From positions 1-34,969 of the forward strand of contig CAYQLB010000011.1 of NCBI GenBank assembly GCA_964418415.1: a DNA stretch of 34,969 nt, written 5' to 3'. The notes under the pieces are model-generated. The model saw only the letters and a program-made list of their open reading frames with translations. It was not told the origin of the DNA and ran no database searches. Made by a program: the position numbers and the translations under genes. The stretch is from CAJBLF01 sp964418415. GTDB lineage: Bacteria > Patescibacteriota > Gracilibacteria > Absconditabacterales > Absconditicoccaceae. Below, in pieces: positions 10,681 through 20,808 of this stretch (positions are counted from its first letter, which is position 1; each line of letters opens with the position of its first letter).

Positions 10681-11664
10681 ATGACATTTCACGAAGCAAT
10701 ATGTTATTCACTCGATCCCAGGATCACCAAAAAAGACCTTCAAGAACACAAGGAGATATTTTACGATACCAAGACATATACTATACTCAAAGAATGGATG
10801 GAAAAACATCATATATGAGCCTTCTTTGCTCAAGAAAACAAACGTTTCAAAGGTGTCAAATCGATACCTTATCTTGTCTATTATATAGGAGATCTTTCGC
10901 TTCTCGATAAGAATATTCTCGGCGTTGTGGGTCCAAGAAAGATGTCCGCTTATGGCAAAAATGTTCTTGAGCATTTGTTTTCCTATATAGCTGATTATGA
11001 TGTTGTCACGATTTCAGGGATGGCAGAAGGAGTAGACCAGCTGTGTCATAGATTATCTATGCAATGTGGAGTTCCGACTATAGCAGTTCTTGGATGAGGT
11101 CTGTGATGGTATGCTAGGAGACCAGAGTGGCAGTATATCCAGCAGATTGTAGCTGCAGGCGGATTGGTACTTTCCGAGTTTAGACTTGGTGAACAACCAA
11201 ATACCTATACATTTCCTCAGAGAAATCGTATCATCGCTGGACTATGCAATCAACTCTTTCTCCCTGAAGCCAGCAAAAAGTCCTGATCATTGATTACTGT
11301 CGATTGTGCATTGGCGATACAAACACCCGTTTATGCTCCGCCGAGCTCCATTTTTTCTCCGACAAGCGAGTGAATTCTTCAGCTCATAGAAAGCGGACAG
11401 GTAAAGCCAGTGGTGGATCTAAAAAGATTTCTCTATCACCATTTTCCCCAAAAAGATACTCCTGCCAGGATTGATTCGCCGATCGAACTCACTGATGAGG
11501 AACATCATCTGCTTGCTTTTTTTTCTCGCGATCAGGAGCTATCATTGCCATATTTAGCACACCTTAGCGGACTAGAAGTTGATACACTGATACATCTCTT
11601 GACGATATTAGAGATCAGATGATTGTTGTATCAAAATAGTCCCAACACCTATTGTTTAGTATAA
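10681..11664 (+). CDS. dprA: DNA-processing protein DprA
   Basis: A 327-aa DprA/Smf protein, which loads RecA on incoming single-stranded DNA during natural transformation. The Rossmann-like core shows LGVVGPRKMSAYG, TISGMAEGVDQLCH, AVLGGGL, FPQRNRIIAGL and the family-signature KKSGSLITV. The last 65 residues (about 262-327) look like the winged-helix C-terminal domain. Six TGA codons are Gly, including the middle Gly of LGGGL and the invariant Gly of SGSL. It is divergent from mraY and followed by a pseudopilin, suggesting a DNA-uptake theme. ATG at 10681; no Shine-Dalgarno. Confidence 0.94.
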
Positions 11665-11755
11665 ATCACAGAAGTAATTTCATATTGAAATTCACATAGC
11701 ATTTGATATCTTTATAGCGTGAAAAGACGCTGGTTTTACTGTTTTTTGCTATTTG

Positions 11756-12337
11756 ATGTTTTCAAAAAAAAATAAAAAGAGAGCTTTCACGTTGATCGAA
11801 ATGTTGATCGTTATCGTCATCATAGGTATCTTGGCAGCAGCTCTGATTCCAAGACTCTCAAGCGCGAGAGGTAGAGCCAACGACGTAGCTCGTAAGGCAG
11901 ATTTAGCTCAAGTAGCAGCGGCTTTGGTGTCTTATCAGATCGATCATGGTAGATTTCCAGAGTGTCCTACTTCCACAGAATGATGTAATTTAAGTGATAT
12001 AGAAGATGAATTGATATGAGCAGGTATGTCGAGTATTCCCACAGATCCTGATGCTAGTAGAACCATAGATGCAGGAATTGATGGCTTAACTAGCCAAGAA
12101 TGAGAATATGCATACATCCCTATCAAAAAATGATCAATAGCTAATAACTGATTTGTTGTAATGGCAGCTACAGAAACCGAATGATGATCAAATTTTATAG
12201 GCACTAATAGTGATATAACAGTAGATAGCGAATATGATGATATAGCTTCCGATATGTGTAAAGAATTTACAGATGGCAGTGCAACATGTGAAAATGATCC
12301 TAATCAGGATGATCTCAGGTATATCTATCTTTACTAA
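11756..12337 (+). CDS. type IV pilin / type II pseudopilin (GspG-like)
   Basis: A 193-aa prepilin. A short basic leader ends KKNKKRA, followed by FTLIEMLIVIVIIGILAAAL: the class III signal and N-terminal helix, with processing expected between Ala10 and Phe11 and the conserved Glu at mature position 5. Ala at -1 instead of the usual Gly is tolerated by some prepilin peptidases. The globular part has four Cys that could form two disulfides. Seven of about fifteen glycines are TGA, including a TGA-TGA pair. It lies 91 bases after dprA; a role in a DNA-uptake or attachment pilus is inference. Confidence 0.9.
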
Positions 12338-12362
12338 AAGAACTTTCCAACTACAAAAATAG

Positions 12363-12411
12363 CCCCGTACTTGTTGCGGGAGCCTGCCCCGTACTTGCTA
12401 CGGGATTTTTC
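12363..12411 (+). terminator. tandem hairpins with T-run after the pseudopilin gene
   Basis: Two near-identical hairpins, at 12363-12380 and 12387-12404. The second (CCCGTA and TACGGG arms) is followed by ATTTTT, giving a rho-independent-type terminator about 50-70 bases after the pseudopilin stop. Confidence 0.6.
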
Positions 12412-12426
12412 TTTATTTGGTGTGTA

Positions 12427-12645
12427 CCTCATTCCGGCGTTGTTTTTTTGTTCCTCATTCCGGCGTTGTTTTTTTGTTCCTCATTCCGGCGCCCCGGATT
12501 GCGGCCGGAATCTATGTTTGCTGAGTATGGATTCCGGCTGCAATTTCTTAACGCCGGAATGAGGTAGCGTGGTGAAAGCGCCGGAATGAGGTAGCGTGGT
12601 GAAAGCGCCGGAATGAGGTAGCGTGGTGAAAGCGCCGGAATGAGG
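12427..12645. repeat. inverted array of tandem 26-bp and 27-bp repeats
   Basis: Three copies of CCTCATTCCGGCG at 12427, 12453 and 12479 (26-bp period, spacers with T7) face four copies of the reverse complement CGCCGGAATGAGG at 12552, 12579, 12606 and 12633 (27-bp period). Between them is another inverted pair, GCCGGAATC and GATTCCGGC. The related unit at 19350-19390 has the same GATTCCGGC...GCCGGAATGA layout. The following 55 bases, up to the murB stop, hold no gene. No CRISPR architecture: spacers are identical or nearly so. Confidence 0.8.
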
Positions 12646-12700
12646 TGATTTTTTCTTATAAAATTGCTTCGCTAAATCGCTCGCAATGACTTCAATAGTA

Positions 12701-13729
12701 TTACATAATTATTACTTCAGGTTCAAGCATAACTTCGAACATTTCCAGAACTTTTTTCTGGATGGACTGCGCGAATGCTCGTATTTCTAGACCACTAGCG
12801 CCACCGTTATTGACGATGATGAGCGCGTGATTGTTGTAGGTACCAACTGGTCATTCAGACTTTCACTTGAAGCCGGCGAGTTCAATTATCTGTCATGCAG
12901 AAAGCTTGATTCCCGTAGGAACAACATTTCCTTTAAGCTGAGGATATTGTAATAATAATTGTTCATACTGTTCATTATTCACTACGGGATTTTTGAAGAA
13001 ACTTCCCGCCGTTCCGATCTTGGTTCGATCCGGCAATTTTTTTTCTCTGATCTCTATGATGAGATGTGCTACTTGCAAAGCAGTAATGTTGCTAGTATCT
13101 ATGATGCGTTCTCAGATGAGTTGTTGAATATCATGGTACTGGATATTCGGTATATATTGTTCAGAGTATTTTTCGAAAACAAAAGTGACTGCAGTGATGA
13201 TAACTTTGTTTTTCAATTCATTCTTAAAGATACTCTCGCGATAGGCAAAATGACATTCTTCATTTTTTCGGACCTTCTTTTCTCCAGTCTCGAGATCTAT
13301 GCCTTCTACTTCGTAGATGATCTCCCTCGATTCTTTGCCGTATGCACCTATATTGCCGACAGGCGCTGCGCCTACCGTACCAGGAATAAGGACCATATTT
13401 TCTCAACCAACATATCAACATTCGAGCCCTCGCATGATAAAATCGTGTCGTGTCTCTCCGGCGCCGACTTTGATAGAGACCATATTTTTTTCTTCTTTGA
13501 TTACATGCTTGCCGAGGAGAGAATTTTTGATGACGAGTCCATGATAGTCTTTCGTGAAGAGGATGTTCGCGCCTCCACCCAGAATCAAATGTGGTTGGGT
13601 AGCGAAAATGTCGGTTGAGATCAGATCATAGATTTCTTGTTCGTTTTTTATCTCTACGAAAAAATCTGCCTGTACATCGACAGCGAAGGTGTTGTATGGT
13701 TTCAGCGATATGTTCTTCTGGATATCCAT
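12701..13729 (-). CDS. murB: UDP-N-acetylenolpyruvoylglucosamine reductase
   Basis: A 342-aa cytoplasmic FAD enzyme reducing UDP-GlcNAc-enolpyruvate to UDP-MurNAc. N-terminal FAD domain with ISLKPYNTFAVD, LGGGANILF, VGAGE and LIPGTVGAAPVGNIGAYG. C-terminal domain with KIGTAGSFFKNPVV, whose Ser is the expected catalytic residue, and the C-terminal EPEV. TGA codons are Gly at several sites (for example LECGYVGG). The ATG at 13729 is chosen over a TTG two codons upstream. It forms the peptidoglycan precursor set together with mraY. Confidence 0.93.
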
Positions 13730-13803
13730 TGTCAAAAAAAAGAGGAGTAAATCTACTCCTCAGTATATGCTTTTTAGAAAAGAATTCTAATAGAAATTAT
13801 TGG

Positions 13804-16074
13804 CTAGTTAAAGGCAACATTATCGTTTTCATTTACTGTTTCTAATGTAGCAATTATCGCTCAATTAAGATCAGTAGTTCTAGTAAGTTTTTGTTTTTTA
13901 GCAGATCTATCAACGATGATTTCATCTGCTGTAATCGATGATATAGCCATTTCTCTAGATCCTCAATTTTCTTCGACTATTTTAAGCACTCCAGAATTTT
14001 CTGGTGAATAATCTATAGTTCATGTAATCGTAATATTAGTGTTGTTTTCGTCTGGGAAGGTAAGAGTTATTTTTTTACCATTCCAGTTATCTTTTATTTT
14101 TTCATAATTTTCATCGTATATTTCTTTATAAGTTTTTGTGCTTTCAGGATAAATTTTATCACTATTATAACTTATAAGTAAATCTTCATTAATCATAGCT
14201 GTATTGAGAGGTGTAGAAACTTCCTTATCGGTGAGTTTTTCTTCCTTAGCGATAACAGAATTATTCACTTCCTTTCTTGGTGTAATACGTATCTCAGTGA
14301 TAGAATTTGATAGATTTCCATCTGTATTGAAATAGGAAAGATCATAGGTTTGTTCTAAATCAAAGAGTATCTTACCAGCAGTAGGTTTGTTGTTCCGCTC
14401 ACTTGCAGTAATTTTTTCTTTTGGACTAAATATATAGGTCTCTCCATCTTTTTTCCATGTTCAGAGATCTTTGATGTCAGAGAAATCAATAGGAAGTTCT
14501 GCAAGATCTTTGATATCAATAGCTGTATTAGTTAGAGTAGGAGATTTATCGATCGTAATTGTTTTGGTTTTTTCAGGAACATTACTAGCTATATTTATCT
14601 CTTCATCCGCTGGTTGTAGTGCGAGTAAGTCATCTTCAAAAGCTTTTATAGCAGCCAATTCTGAATTTCGTTTATCAACAGTTTTTTTAACATCTGTATC
14701 GTTTTCATATTTCGTTATTTTGTCTTTTAGAATTTTTTTGTCTGAAGCCAATACTTTATTGATCCTCACTATTTTATTTTCAAATCTATTATCCAATCTA
14801 TCGCTTTTATCGACAAGGAATGTTTTTTCATAGTTAAGATTGTCTATGTCGATATTTAGTCATTCAATAGTAGATACGTTTTCGTTGATTGATTTTTGAA
14901 AAGGTTTCCTTGTTTTCTTCCGTTCTTTTCTAGATTCGCGGAAATCTGATCAAGGATGATTTTTTATCTTGGTAGTTAATTCGTTGATAGTAATTTGATT
15001 TTTTTTGTTTTCTGCTGTCAATTCTTCGATTTTTTTTGTTTTGTTTGCTATCTGTAGATCGATATCGCTTATTTCCTTTTCTACATCTTCATCTTTTGTC
15101 TCTATTTTCAGCACTCTTTGTATCTTTCTTTGAAGCTTATCTGGAAGAAGTTTGAAATTATCACTTTCTACAAGATCTTCACCGTTTTTTGTACCTACTT
15201 CTTTCTGTAAATTAGCGACATTTTTGTCTTTTTGTTCTTCTTGAAGTTGTTGAGGTGTTTTGGAAGGTATAGAGGCTGTTTCTAAGTTATCTCCTTTTTG
15301 TGCTATAGCATCAGCAGCAAGTTGTGCTTTTGTTATTTCATCTTGATTGTTTTTTGTTTCTGGTGTGAATGCTGTAAAATCGTTTAGATAAGCAGATAGA
15401 TAGTCAACAAATGTTGATTTAGTGTTGGTTCAGAAGGCACCATCTCGTCTCTTTTCATCAGTTTCCTTTGTATTTTTTATTTTATTTGCTTCTTCAAATG
15501 CTACTTTTTTATCAGTAGGAACCTTAGTATACAAAAATTCTTGGAGCTTTTGTATATTTTCTTTTGTCGGATAGTTAAGGTAAGATAGTAATTTGTCCTT
15601 AGATGGTAGATTTTTGTACATATCTTTATTAAGTTCTGTTGATGTTTCTTTTATATATGTTGTTTGTCACTCTCCTTTATAGTTATAGTCAAGCTTATTT
15701 CAGGTTCCTTCTGTCGCTACGTCCAAAGTAAAATCATCTGTATAGGTAGTTTCAGTTTTGACCAATGTCATAGTAAGTGGCTTGATAAGTATTTGTAGAT
15801 CGGTGAGTGCATTTTTATCCTCAACAGCTAAGTCAGTTTTTTTTAACGCTTCAGTGATATCACTATTGAGTTGTGTAAAAAAATTTTTCCCCTCTTTTGT
15901 CTCATATAGTTTCTTGAGATCATCTTGAAAACACGTAGTCAGAATTTTCGAAATCTGATCAGCATTTTCAGGAGTTTTTACTCCTTCTGTGATTTTATTT
16001 AAGTTATCTTGAAGGTTTGTATTCAATCCCTCCAATTTGAGATCATCTACTTTTGGTGCTTCAGTTGGTGTCAT
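13804..16074 (-). CDS. large helical/coiled-coil protein of unknown function
   Basis: A 756-aa protein not recognised. It is Lys-, Glu-, Asn- and Thr-rich, with no signal peptide or membrane segment. The N-terminal 120 residues and the region around 150-330 look helical; about 330-430 has heptad-like runs (QIANKTKKIEELTAENKK) typical of coiled coil. The C-terminal 150 residues look beta-rich, with WNGKKITLTFPDENNTNITI and SPENSGVLKIVEENGGS. Few TGA codons. Stop is TAG at 13804. It follows the 96-aa gene after 27 bases, probably in one operon. A structural or scaffolding role is only a guess. Confidence 0.75.
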
Positions 16075-16101
16075 GATACTAGTAATTAAGAAAATAAATG
16101 A

Positions 16102-16392
16102 TTAGATATTAGAAAGCATATCTTCCAATTCATTGATATCTTTTTGGTCTTGCTTACCTGCTTCAGTTTCTTGAGCTTTGACTTTTTCCAAAAAAGAAGA
16201 TGCTTTTTCCAAACTTGCTTTTTGTTGTTGATCATCAAGCGTCTTGATAGCATCCTTGAAGGTTGTGATCAAAAGGTCAATTAGAGTCTCATTCAGCGGA
16301 TTGGCATTGACGAGAATCTTGAGTCCTCTAGCCAACGGCCGAGTGTTTTGAAGGGTGTCGAGCATACGGAGGACGTACTCTTTTTTGTTCAT
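16102..16392 (-). CDS. small helical protein of unknown function
   Basis: A 96-aa mostly helical protein from the ATG at 16392 (MNKKEYVLRMLDTL) to TAA at 16102. It has no TGA codons, Cys or membrane segment, and ends in an acidic DINELEDMLSNI tail. Upstream in-frame codons were not used because they lie inside the promoter at 16424-16452. It is the first gene of the likely operon with the 756-aa protein. Not recognised. Confidence 0.7.
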   Translation of the reverse strand: MNKKEYVLRMLDTLQNTRPLARGLKILVNANPLNETLIDLLITTFKDAIKTLDDQQQKASLEKASSFLEKVKAQETEAGKQDQKDINELEDMLSNI

Positions 16393-16423
16393 ATTTTGCC
16401 ATTGAAAAAAATAAATATACATA

Positions 16424-16452
16424 AGTATATTCCAAATAGTTGTTTTTGTCAA
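16424..16452 (-). promoter_or_regulatory. strong promoter for the 96-aa/756-aa operon
   Basis: Minus-strand TTGACA (16452-16447), a 17-base spacer and TATACT (16429-16424): near-perfect consensus. A second TTGACA lies 14 bases further upstream (16466-16461), and the palindrome at 16475-16490 is just beyond it. Confidence 0.65.
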
Positions 16453-16471
16453 ATTTTTATTGTCAAATTTT

Positions 16472-16999
16472 TTAACGCACCCGGGTGCGTAGCATTTTTC
16501 CGTATTCTACACAGAATGTATCGATCTCATGATAGATCTGTGTAAATAGAGTGCAGAAAGCATTGGCTTTGAGTGTATGTCCTCTTTTGTCATTATGATC
16601 TCTAATTTTTCTGATAGTATTTCTGAGTATACCATTGATGTCATTATAGCTGATTTCAAATGCTGTCAGAACTTTTTCTATAGAGCAGATTTTTTCGTTG
16701 ATGTGTTTGGGGGAGAGTTGTCATTTTTGTAACTTTAATTTAGCTTGTTGGAATCATGATTTGGTCTCGGCATAAAACGCATCAATATCCTGAAGAATAG
16801 CACTTGCTTCATTGTACATAGGATGTTTGGTTTCCATAACTGTCATATATTGCTCTAGTACAGCTAAGCTTTCTTGGCTAAACTGTTTAGATAGCTCATG
16901 AAGTTTAATCTTACGCTCGATACTTGCTGTATCCATTTTCATATCTCTCAAGATATCACCGATGAGTTTTGGTTCTCTATATCTTTGTGTTTCGTCCAT
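16472..16999 (-). CDS. helical protein of unknown function
   Basis: A 175-aa protein, almost entirely helical by composition, with heptad-like stretches (for example SIERKIKLHELSKQFSQ). No signal peptide or transmembrane helix. Two TGA codons as Gly. ATG at 16999, TAA at 16472. Its final codons (LRTRVR) are encoded by the palindrome ACGCACCCGGGTGCGT, so the operator-like site overlaps the gene end. Not recognised; function unknown. Confidence 0.72.
16475..16490. promoter_or_regulatory. perfect 16-bp palindrome with CACCCGGGTG core
   Basis: ACGCACCCGGGTGCGT is fully self-complementary. It shares the CCCGGGTGCG core with the sites at 5430 and 5484 and also sits upstream of a minus-strand TTGACA promoter. 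A candidate regulator binding site. Confidence 0.5.
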
Positions 17000-17059
17000 A
17001 GAAAAAAACTACCAAATAAACATATTTGTACTATATATATTTAAAAATATAAGTCAATC

Positions 17060-18628
17060 TTAATGTAAGACTCATATACATTCTATATGATGGGTTTGGG
17101 GAAACATATCGACAGGTTGAATTTCTCTGATAGTGAAGCCTCATTGGACCAACAATTCAATATCTCTGACCATAGTGACCGGATTACATGAGATATACAA
17201 TAATTTAAAATCTGATTCTTTTTTCAATTCACAGATCATATTAACGACATTGGGATGGAGGCCATCTCTAGGAGGATCGATGATTACGAGACCAAGATTG
17301 TCTAATTTTTTCTTGATTTCTGGATTGTGCAAAAATGCTTTTTCTGCTGGTGTAGCTAGGAAGATAACTTTTTCATCGATACCATTTATCTTCGCATTGT
17401 GCTGGGCATCGGTAATCGCATCTTCGACGATTTCTATACCTACAAGATTATTTCCTTTTCCCGTTTTCAAAAAACTGATTCCGATACTCCCCGTTCCACA
17501 ATAGAGATCTAAGATAGTTCCTTCCACATACCCGACCATGCTCATTGCTTGACTGAAGAGTTGCTGGGCTCAGAGCGTATTCGTCTGAAAAAACGAAAAA
17601 GGTGATACTCTGAAGGTAACTTCCGTTAGTGATAGTTCTTCTGTTTTTGATTCAGGCGAGACCTGGGATTCTTCATTCTTATTGTGCGTGTTTTTGAACT
17701 GGAGGACTTCATGGATATATCCTTCACCCCAAAATGTTTTCGTTTCACATTCCTGTGATCTGATGACGTCAGCGACACCATTATTATACGTTATTACGAA
17801 GGTAGTCACTTTTTTCTTAAGCACGTCATCTGCCTTCAATGTATCGAGAAATCGGTTCCGTTGTTTGTCATTTTTCGTTTTGAGATTGTTATCCGCGACC
17901 GCGAGATTGACGAGAAATTGGTCCGTATTTGTTCCTTCTCTTATCACAAGATGTCTAAAGAATCCTTGATGAGTCATTTGATCATATGCGGGGAGTCCTG
18001 ATGATCTACAGAGCTCCTTGATATGATTATACAATATATTAGCTTCATCAGAAATAAGTGAACAATTGTCGATATCCACGATTTTGCTAAATTCCCCTTG
18101 CTTGTGAAAACCGCAGCTTCGATTAGACAAAGCTTCGTTCACTCACTCACTATTTTTGCTGATGTATTTCCCGAAACTGAATTCTATTTTATTCCTATAA
18201 AATTTTTCTTGCGGTGATCCTATGATAGACAGGATATGTAATTCTGGCAATTTTTTCTTAAGCTTGGTGAATGCATCGTTGACGATATCTTCTTTCAATT
18301 TCAACTGGTTCGCATAGCTGAGCATCTGCCATTTACATCCTCAACAACCAATCTTTCGGATAGACTGATCATCATTCTTTGTCTCCGTTATCGAAAAAAA
18401 GTGTGGACAGAATATTTCACCATCCACAATCTTGGGATCGAGCTCTATAATTTTCGCGATATGTGCTTCTACATAATCTTTTCTCTGTTTCACTATTCTG
18501 AGATCGACGATACTGCCTGGTAATGCGCCTCATTTGATCAATATCCTCTTGCCATCGCTCATTCTTGCGAGTCCGACTCATCCGTATCCTATCTTATCTA
18601 TCTTTATTCTGTTCAGTAGTTTCGCCAT
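17060..18628 (-). CDS. rlmD: 23S rRNA (uracil-5-)-methyltransferase, RlmD/RumA type
   Basis: A 522-aa SAM-dependent RNA m5U methyltransferase. The N-terminal TRAM domain (about 1-65, IDKIGYGGVGLARMSDGKRILIKGGALPG) is followed by an iron-sulfur Cys set (FCPHF, then IGCGGCKWQM), an insert region, and the C-terminal class I methyltransferase domain with LDLYCGTGSIGI, IIDPPRDGLH and the catalytic-Cys motif YISCNPVT. The [4Fe-4S] Cys argue for RlmD/RlmC rather than TrmA. Several TGA codons are Gly, including one within CGGC. Target U1939 of 23S rRNA is the family default, not shown here. The adk stop is 17 bases upstream. Confidence 0.87.
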
Positions 18629-18644
18629 ATATTCAACATAGGAA

Positions 18645-19220
18645 CTAAAGCCCTAACTTCTGTTTTAATTCTGCTTGGACATTTTCTATCGTATCATCCG
18701 CGTTGACGGTGATGACTTTGCCTTTGCTCTCGAAATACTTGATTGCAGGCAGTGTTTCATTCATAAATGCATCGATCCTGGTAGCCATAGCTTCTGCATT
18801 ATCGTCTACACGACCTTCTATCTGTGCTCTTTTCATCATTCTTTCTATCGCTTTTTCTTTGGATAATTCAAAATGCACGATAACGAAATCTCTGCCGTAT
18901 TTCTGCATCTCTTGTTCCATAAATTCTGATTGTATTATAGACCTAGGAAATCAGTCAACCATAAGTCCGACTTTCTTTTCCGTGACTATCTGCAGGGCGA
19001 TATCATATCGTCCGTGGCTGACGAAATGCGGTACCAGCCCTCCGCTATTCACGATATTTTTGCAGTAGTTTCCTATGATGTTGTCGTTGGACATGGCAGC
19101 TCTGAAGAGCTGTCCCATTTCCAAATAGTCATATTGTCATGGAAGACTTTTGAAGAGTAATTTACCTTGTGTTCCTTTTCCACATCATTGGATGCCGAGA
19201 AAAAATAAGTCCTTATTCAT
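18645..19220 (-). CDS. adk: adenylate kinase (short-LID type)
   Basis: A 191-aa nucleoside monophosphate kinase, converting ATP + AMP to 2 ADP. P-loop GIQGCGKGTQ near the N-terminus, AMP-site DYLEMGQLFR, VDGFPRS, and RAQIEGRVDDNAEAMATRI as a short LID, so it lacks the zinc-finger LID of many bacterial enzymes. UMP/CMP specificity cannot be fully excluded. Three TGA codons are Gly, two at invariant glycines of the P-loop and DGFPR. Stop is TAG. It lies downstream of the ribosomal cluster, beyond the terminator at 19321. Confidence 0.88.
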
Positions 19221-19320
19221 TCGTTATTGTATAAAAAAAATAAAAGTTCGAAGTCATATATAGTCATTTCTTTGTAGAAATCAAAAAAAAGTACCGCTTT
19301 CGCATACTGTTTTTTATATA

Positions 19321-19346
19321 TGAAAAAAAGGCCAATGGCCTCTCTT
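19321..19346 (-). terminator. terminator after the ribosomal protein operon
   Basis: On the minus strand a GGCCATTGGCC hairpin is followed by seven T, 55 bases or so after the rpsI stop: a rho-independent terminator closing the rplU-to-rpsI cluster. Confidence 0.75.
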
Positions 19347-19349
19347 TCG

Positions 19350-19390
19350 ATATATGGATTCCGGCTACAAGACTTGACGCCGGAATGACG
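19350..19390. repeat. GATTCCGGC...GCCGGAATGA inverted repeat unit
   Basis: ATGGATTCCGGCT, a short spacer and ACGCCGGAATGAC form an inverted repeat of the same family as the array at 12427-12645. It is a single dispersed copy, next to the rpsI stop. Confidence 0.6.
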
Positions 19391-19400
19391 ATTACAATAA

Positions 19401-19823
19401 TTACCTCTTTGACCGAGTAGGTCCTTTTCTCGCTTTCTTGAGACCTGGTTTCTTTCTTTCCTTGATTCTTGGATCTCTTTTGAGTAATCCATATGGTTTA
19501 AGAGTCAATCTAAGATCATTATCCCATTCAATCAGTGCTCTAGCGAATCCTAATTTGATAGCATCAGCTTGCCCTGAAATACCTCCTCCACTGACCGTAA
19601 TCTCTGCGTCAAACTTTTTGATATAGTCGAGACCTAGTGTTGTGAGCGGTGAAAGTGCTGCTTCTAGCAAATAGAGGTTACCACCAAAATAGTCCGCCAA
19701 TGGTTTTTTTGATCCATTGGAAGTTTTGATGATGAAGCTTCCGCTTCCCTTGCCGAAAAGCTTGACGATAGCAGTCGTCTCTTTTCTTCTTCCTATAGCA
19801 TAGGTATATTCCGTGTTAGCCAT
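19401..19823 (-). CDS. rpsI: 30S ribosomal protein S9
   Basis: A 140-aa uS9. N-terminal YTYAIGRRKETTAIVKL, the GGGISGQADAIKLGFARAL core and the typical basic tail ending KARKGPTRSKR that reaches the P-site tRNA. All 16 glycines use GGN; no TGA is present. Its ATG overlaps the rplM stop by one base (TAATG), indicating translational coupling in the usual L13-S9 pair. Confidence 0.97.
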   Translation of the reverse strand: MANTEYTYAIGRRKETTAIVKLFGKGSGSFIIKTSNGSKKPLADYFGGNLYLLEAALSPLTTLGLDYIKKFDAEITVSGGGISGQADAIKLGFARALIEWDNDLRLTLKPYGLLKRDPRIKERKKPGLKKARKGPTRSKR

Positions 19824-20281
19824 TATTTAGATAAGGTAATAGGTTTAAAATGATCGTATTGGGTAGTAGTTCAGACAACAAGTTTTAGTCTCTTGATTCT
19901 CTTGTCTCTGAGTTTATTTTTGGAAAGCATTCCCCTAACTACAAAAGTAAGTAATTTTGCTGGATTTTTTTTCATGAGAATATCTCGAGTTACTTGCTTA
20001 AGATTACCTTTGTATCCGCTGTAAGAATACATGACATTTTCTTGGAGCTTGTTACCGGTTACCTTGATCTTATCGATATTTTCAACAAGTACGAAATCAC
20101 CTGCATCTCGCATATCAGCATAATATGCCTTATGTTTTCCAAGAAGGAGTTTTGCAATATCTACGCCAAGTCTTCAGAGTGTTTTACCATTTGCATCGAT
20201 TCTTCGTCGTTTTCTATTCTTGTCCATGTCAGCAGGCTTCACTCGAAGCGTTTTATTGAGATCTTTCTTTGTAAATTCCAT
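19823..20281 (-). CDS. rplM: 50S ribosomal protein L13
   Basis: A 152-aa uL13. Recognised by RRIDANGKTLGRLGVDIAKLLLGKHKAYYADMRDAGDFVLVEN and, later, GNLKQVTRDILMKKNPAKLL. The region VRGMLSKNKLRDKRIKRLKL is the conserved C-terminal part. Two TGA codons are Gly (in TLGRL and LVVGTT). ATG at 20281; the stop overlaps the rpsI start. Confidence 0.95.
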
Positions 20282-20351
20282 GATTACTATTTCAAAACAA
20301 TTAAATGATTTTTATATGTAGAAGGTAGAAAGTAGAATTTTCCATAAATTC

Positions 20352-20738
20352 TTATAATAATTTAAGCATAATTTTCTGTACACCGTCACCAACTCTATAT
20401 CCCAATTTATAATCGGCTACGAAACTGGTGGTAGCTCAGGATTCTATATATTTAGGCAAGAGTACATTCAATACTTTTTTTCCTTCAGCTTCTCCAAAAA
20501 TTTGCGATTTGATGAGTCTAATACTTTCTCTTCTTGCATCTTTTGGATCAAGTTTCTTATGCATTCTCACGAGAGCAGCAAAAAAAGAATCTACTTCAGA
20601 TTTCAATACTTTAGCTCTTTTTGGCGTAGTAGTAGTCTTTCCGTTTTTTACAAGATTCGTCAAAAGTTGTCTTACGAATATCTGTCTCTTTTTTGCGCCA
20701 GTATCCAATTCGATAATTTTGCTATACTTATGTCTCAT
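20352..20738 (-). CDS. rplQ: 50S ribosomal protein L17
   Basis: A 128-aa bL17. The N-terminus (MRHKYSKIIELDTGAKKRQIFVRQLLTNLVKNGK) and the C-terminal GYRVGDGVQKIMLKLL fit the family (R.GD.A..v.lEL). One TGA is Gly at the ESG-ATT junction; reading it as stop would cut off the last 28 residues. Follows rpoA after 70 bases, the classic alpha-operon order. Confidence 0.94.
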
Positions 20739-20755
20739 GGTAACAACTCAATGAA

Positions 20756-20774
20756 TAATTAAAAATTAATAATG
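20756..20774. repeat. 19-bp AT-rich repeat, copy 1
   Basis: TAATTAAAAATTAATAATG occurs here between rpoA and rplQ and again at 24187-24205 between the S21-like gene and rplU. Both sit just ahead of ribosomal genes; it may simply be dispersed AT-rich intergenic DNA. Confidence 0.5.
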
Positions 20775-20808
20775 AATAATGTTGGTATTGTCTAGATATG
20801 AATTATAG

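Noticed and set aside
12427..12645. CRISPR array
   Set aside because: Unit plus spacer are repeated almost identically at 26-27 bp with no variable spacers, and no cas gene is nearby.
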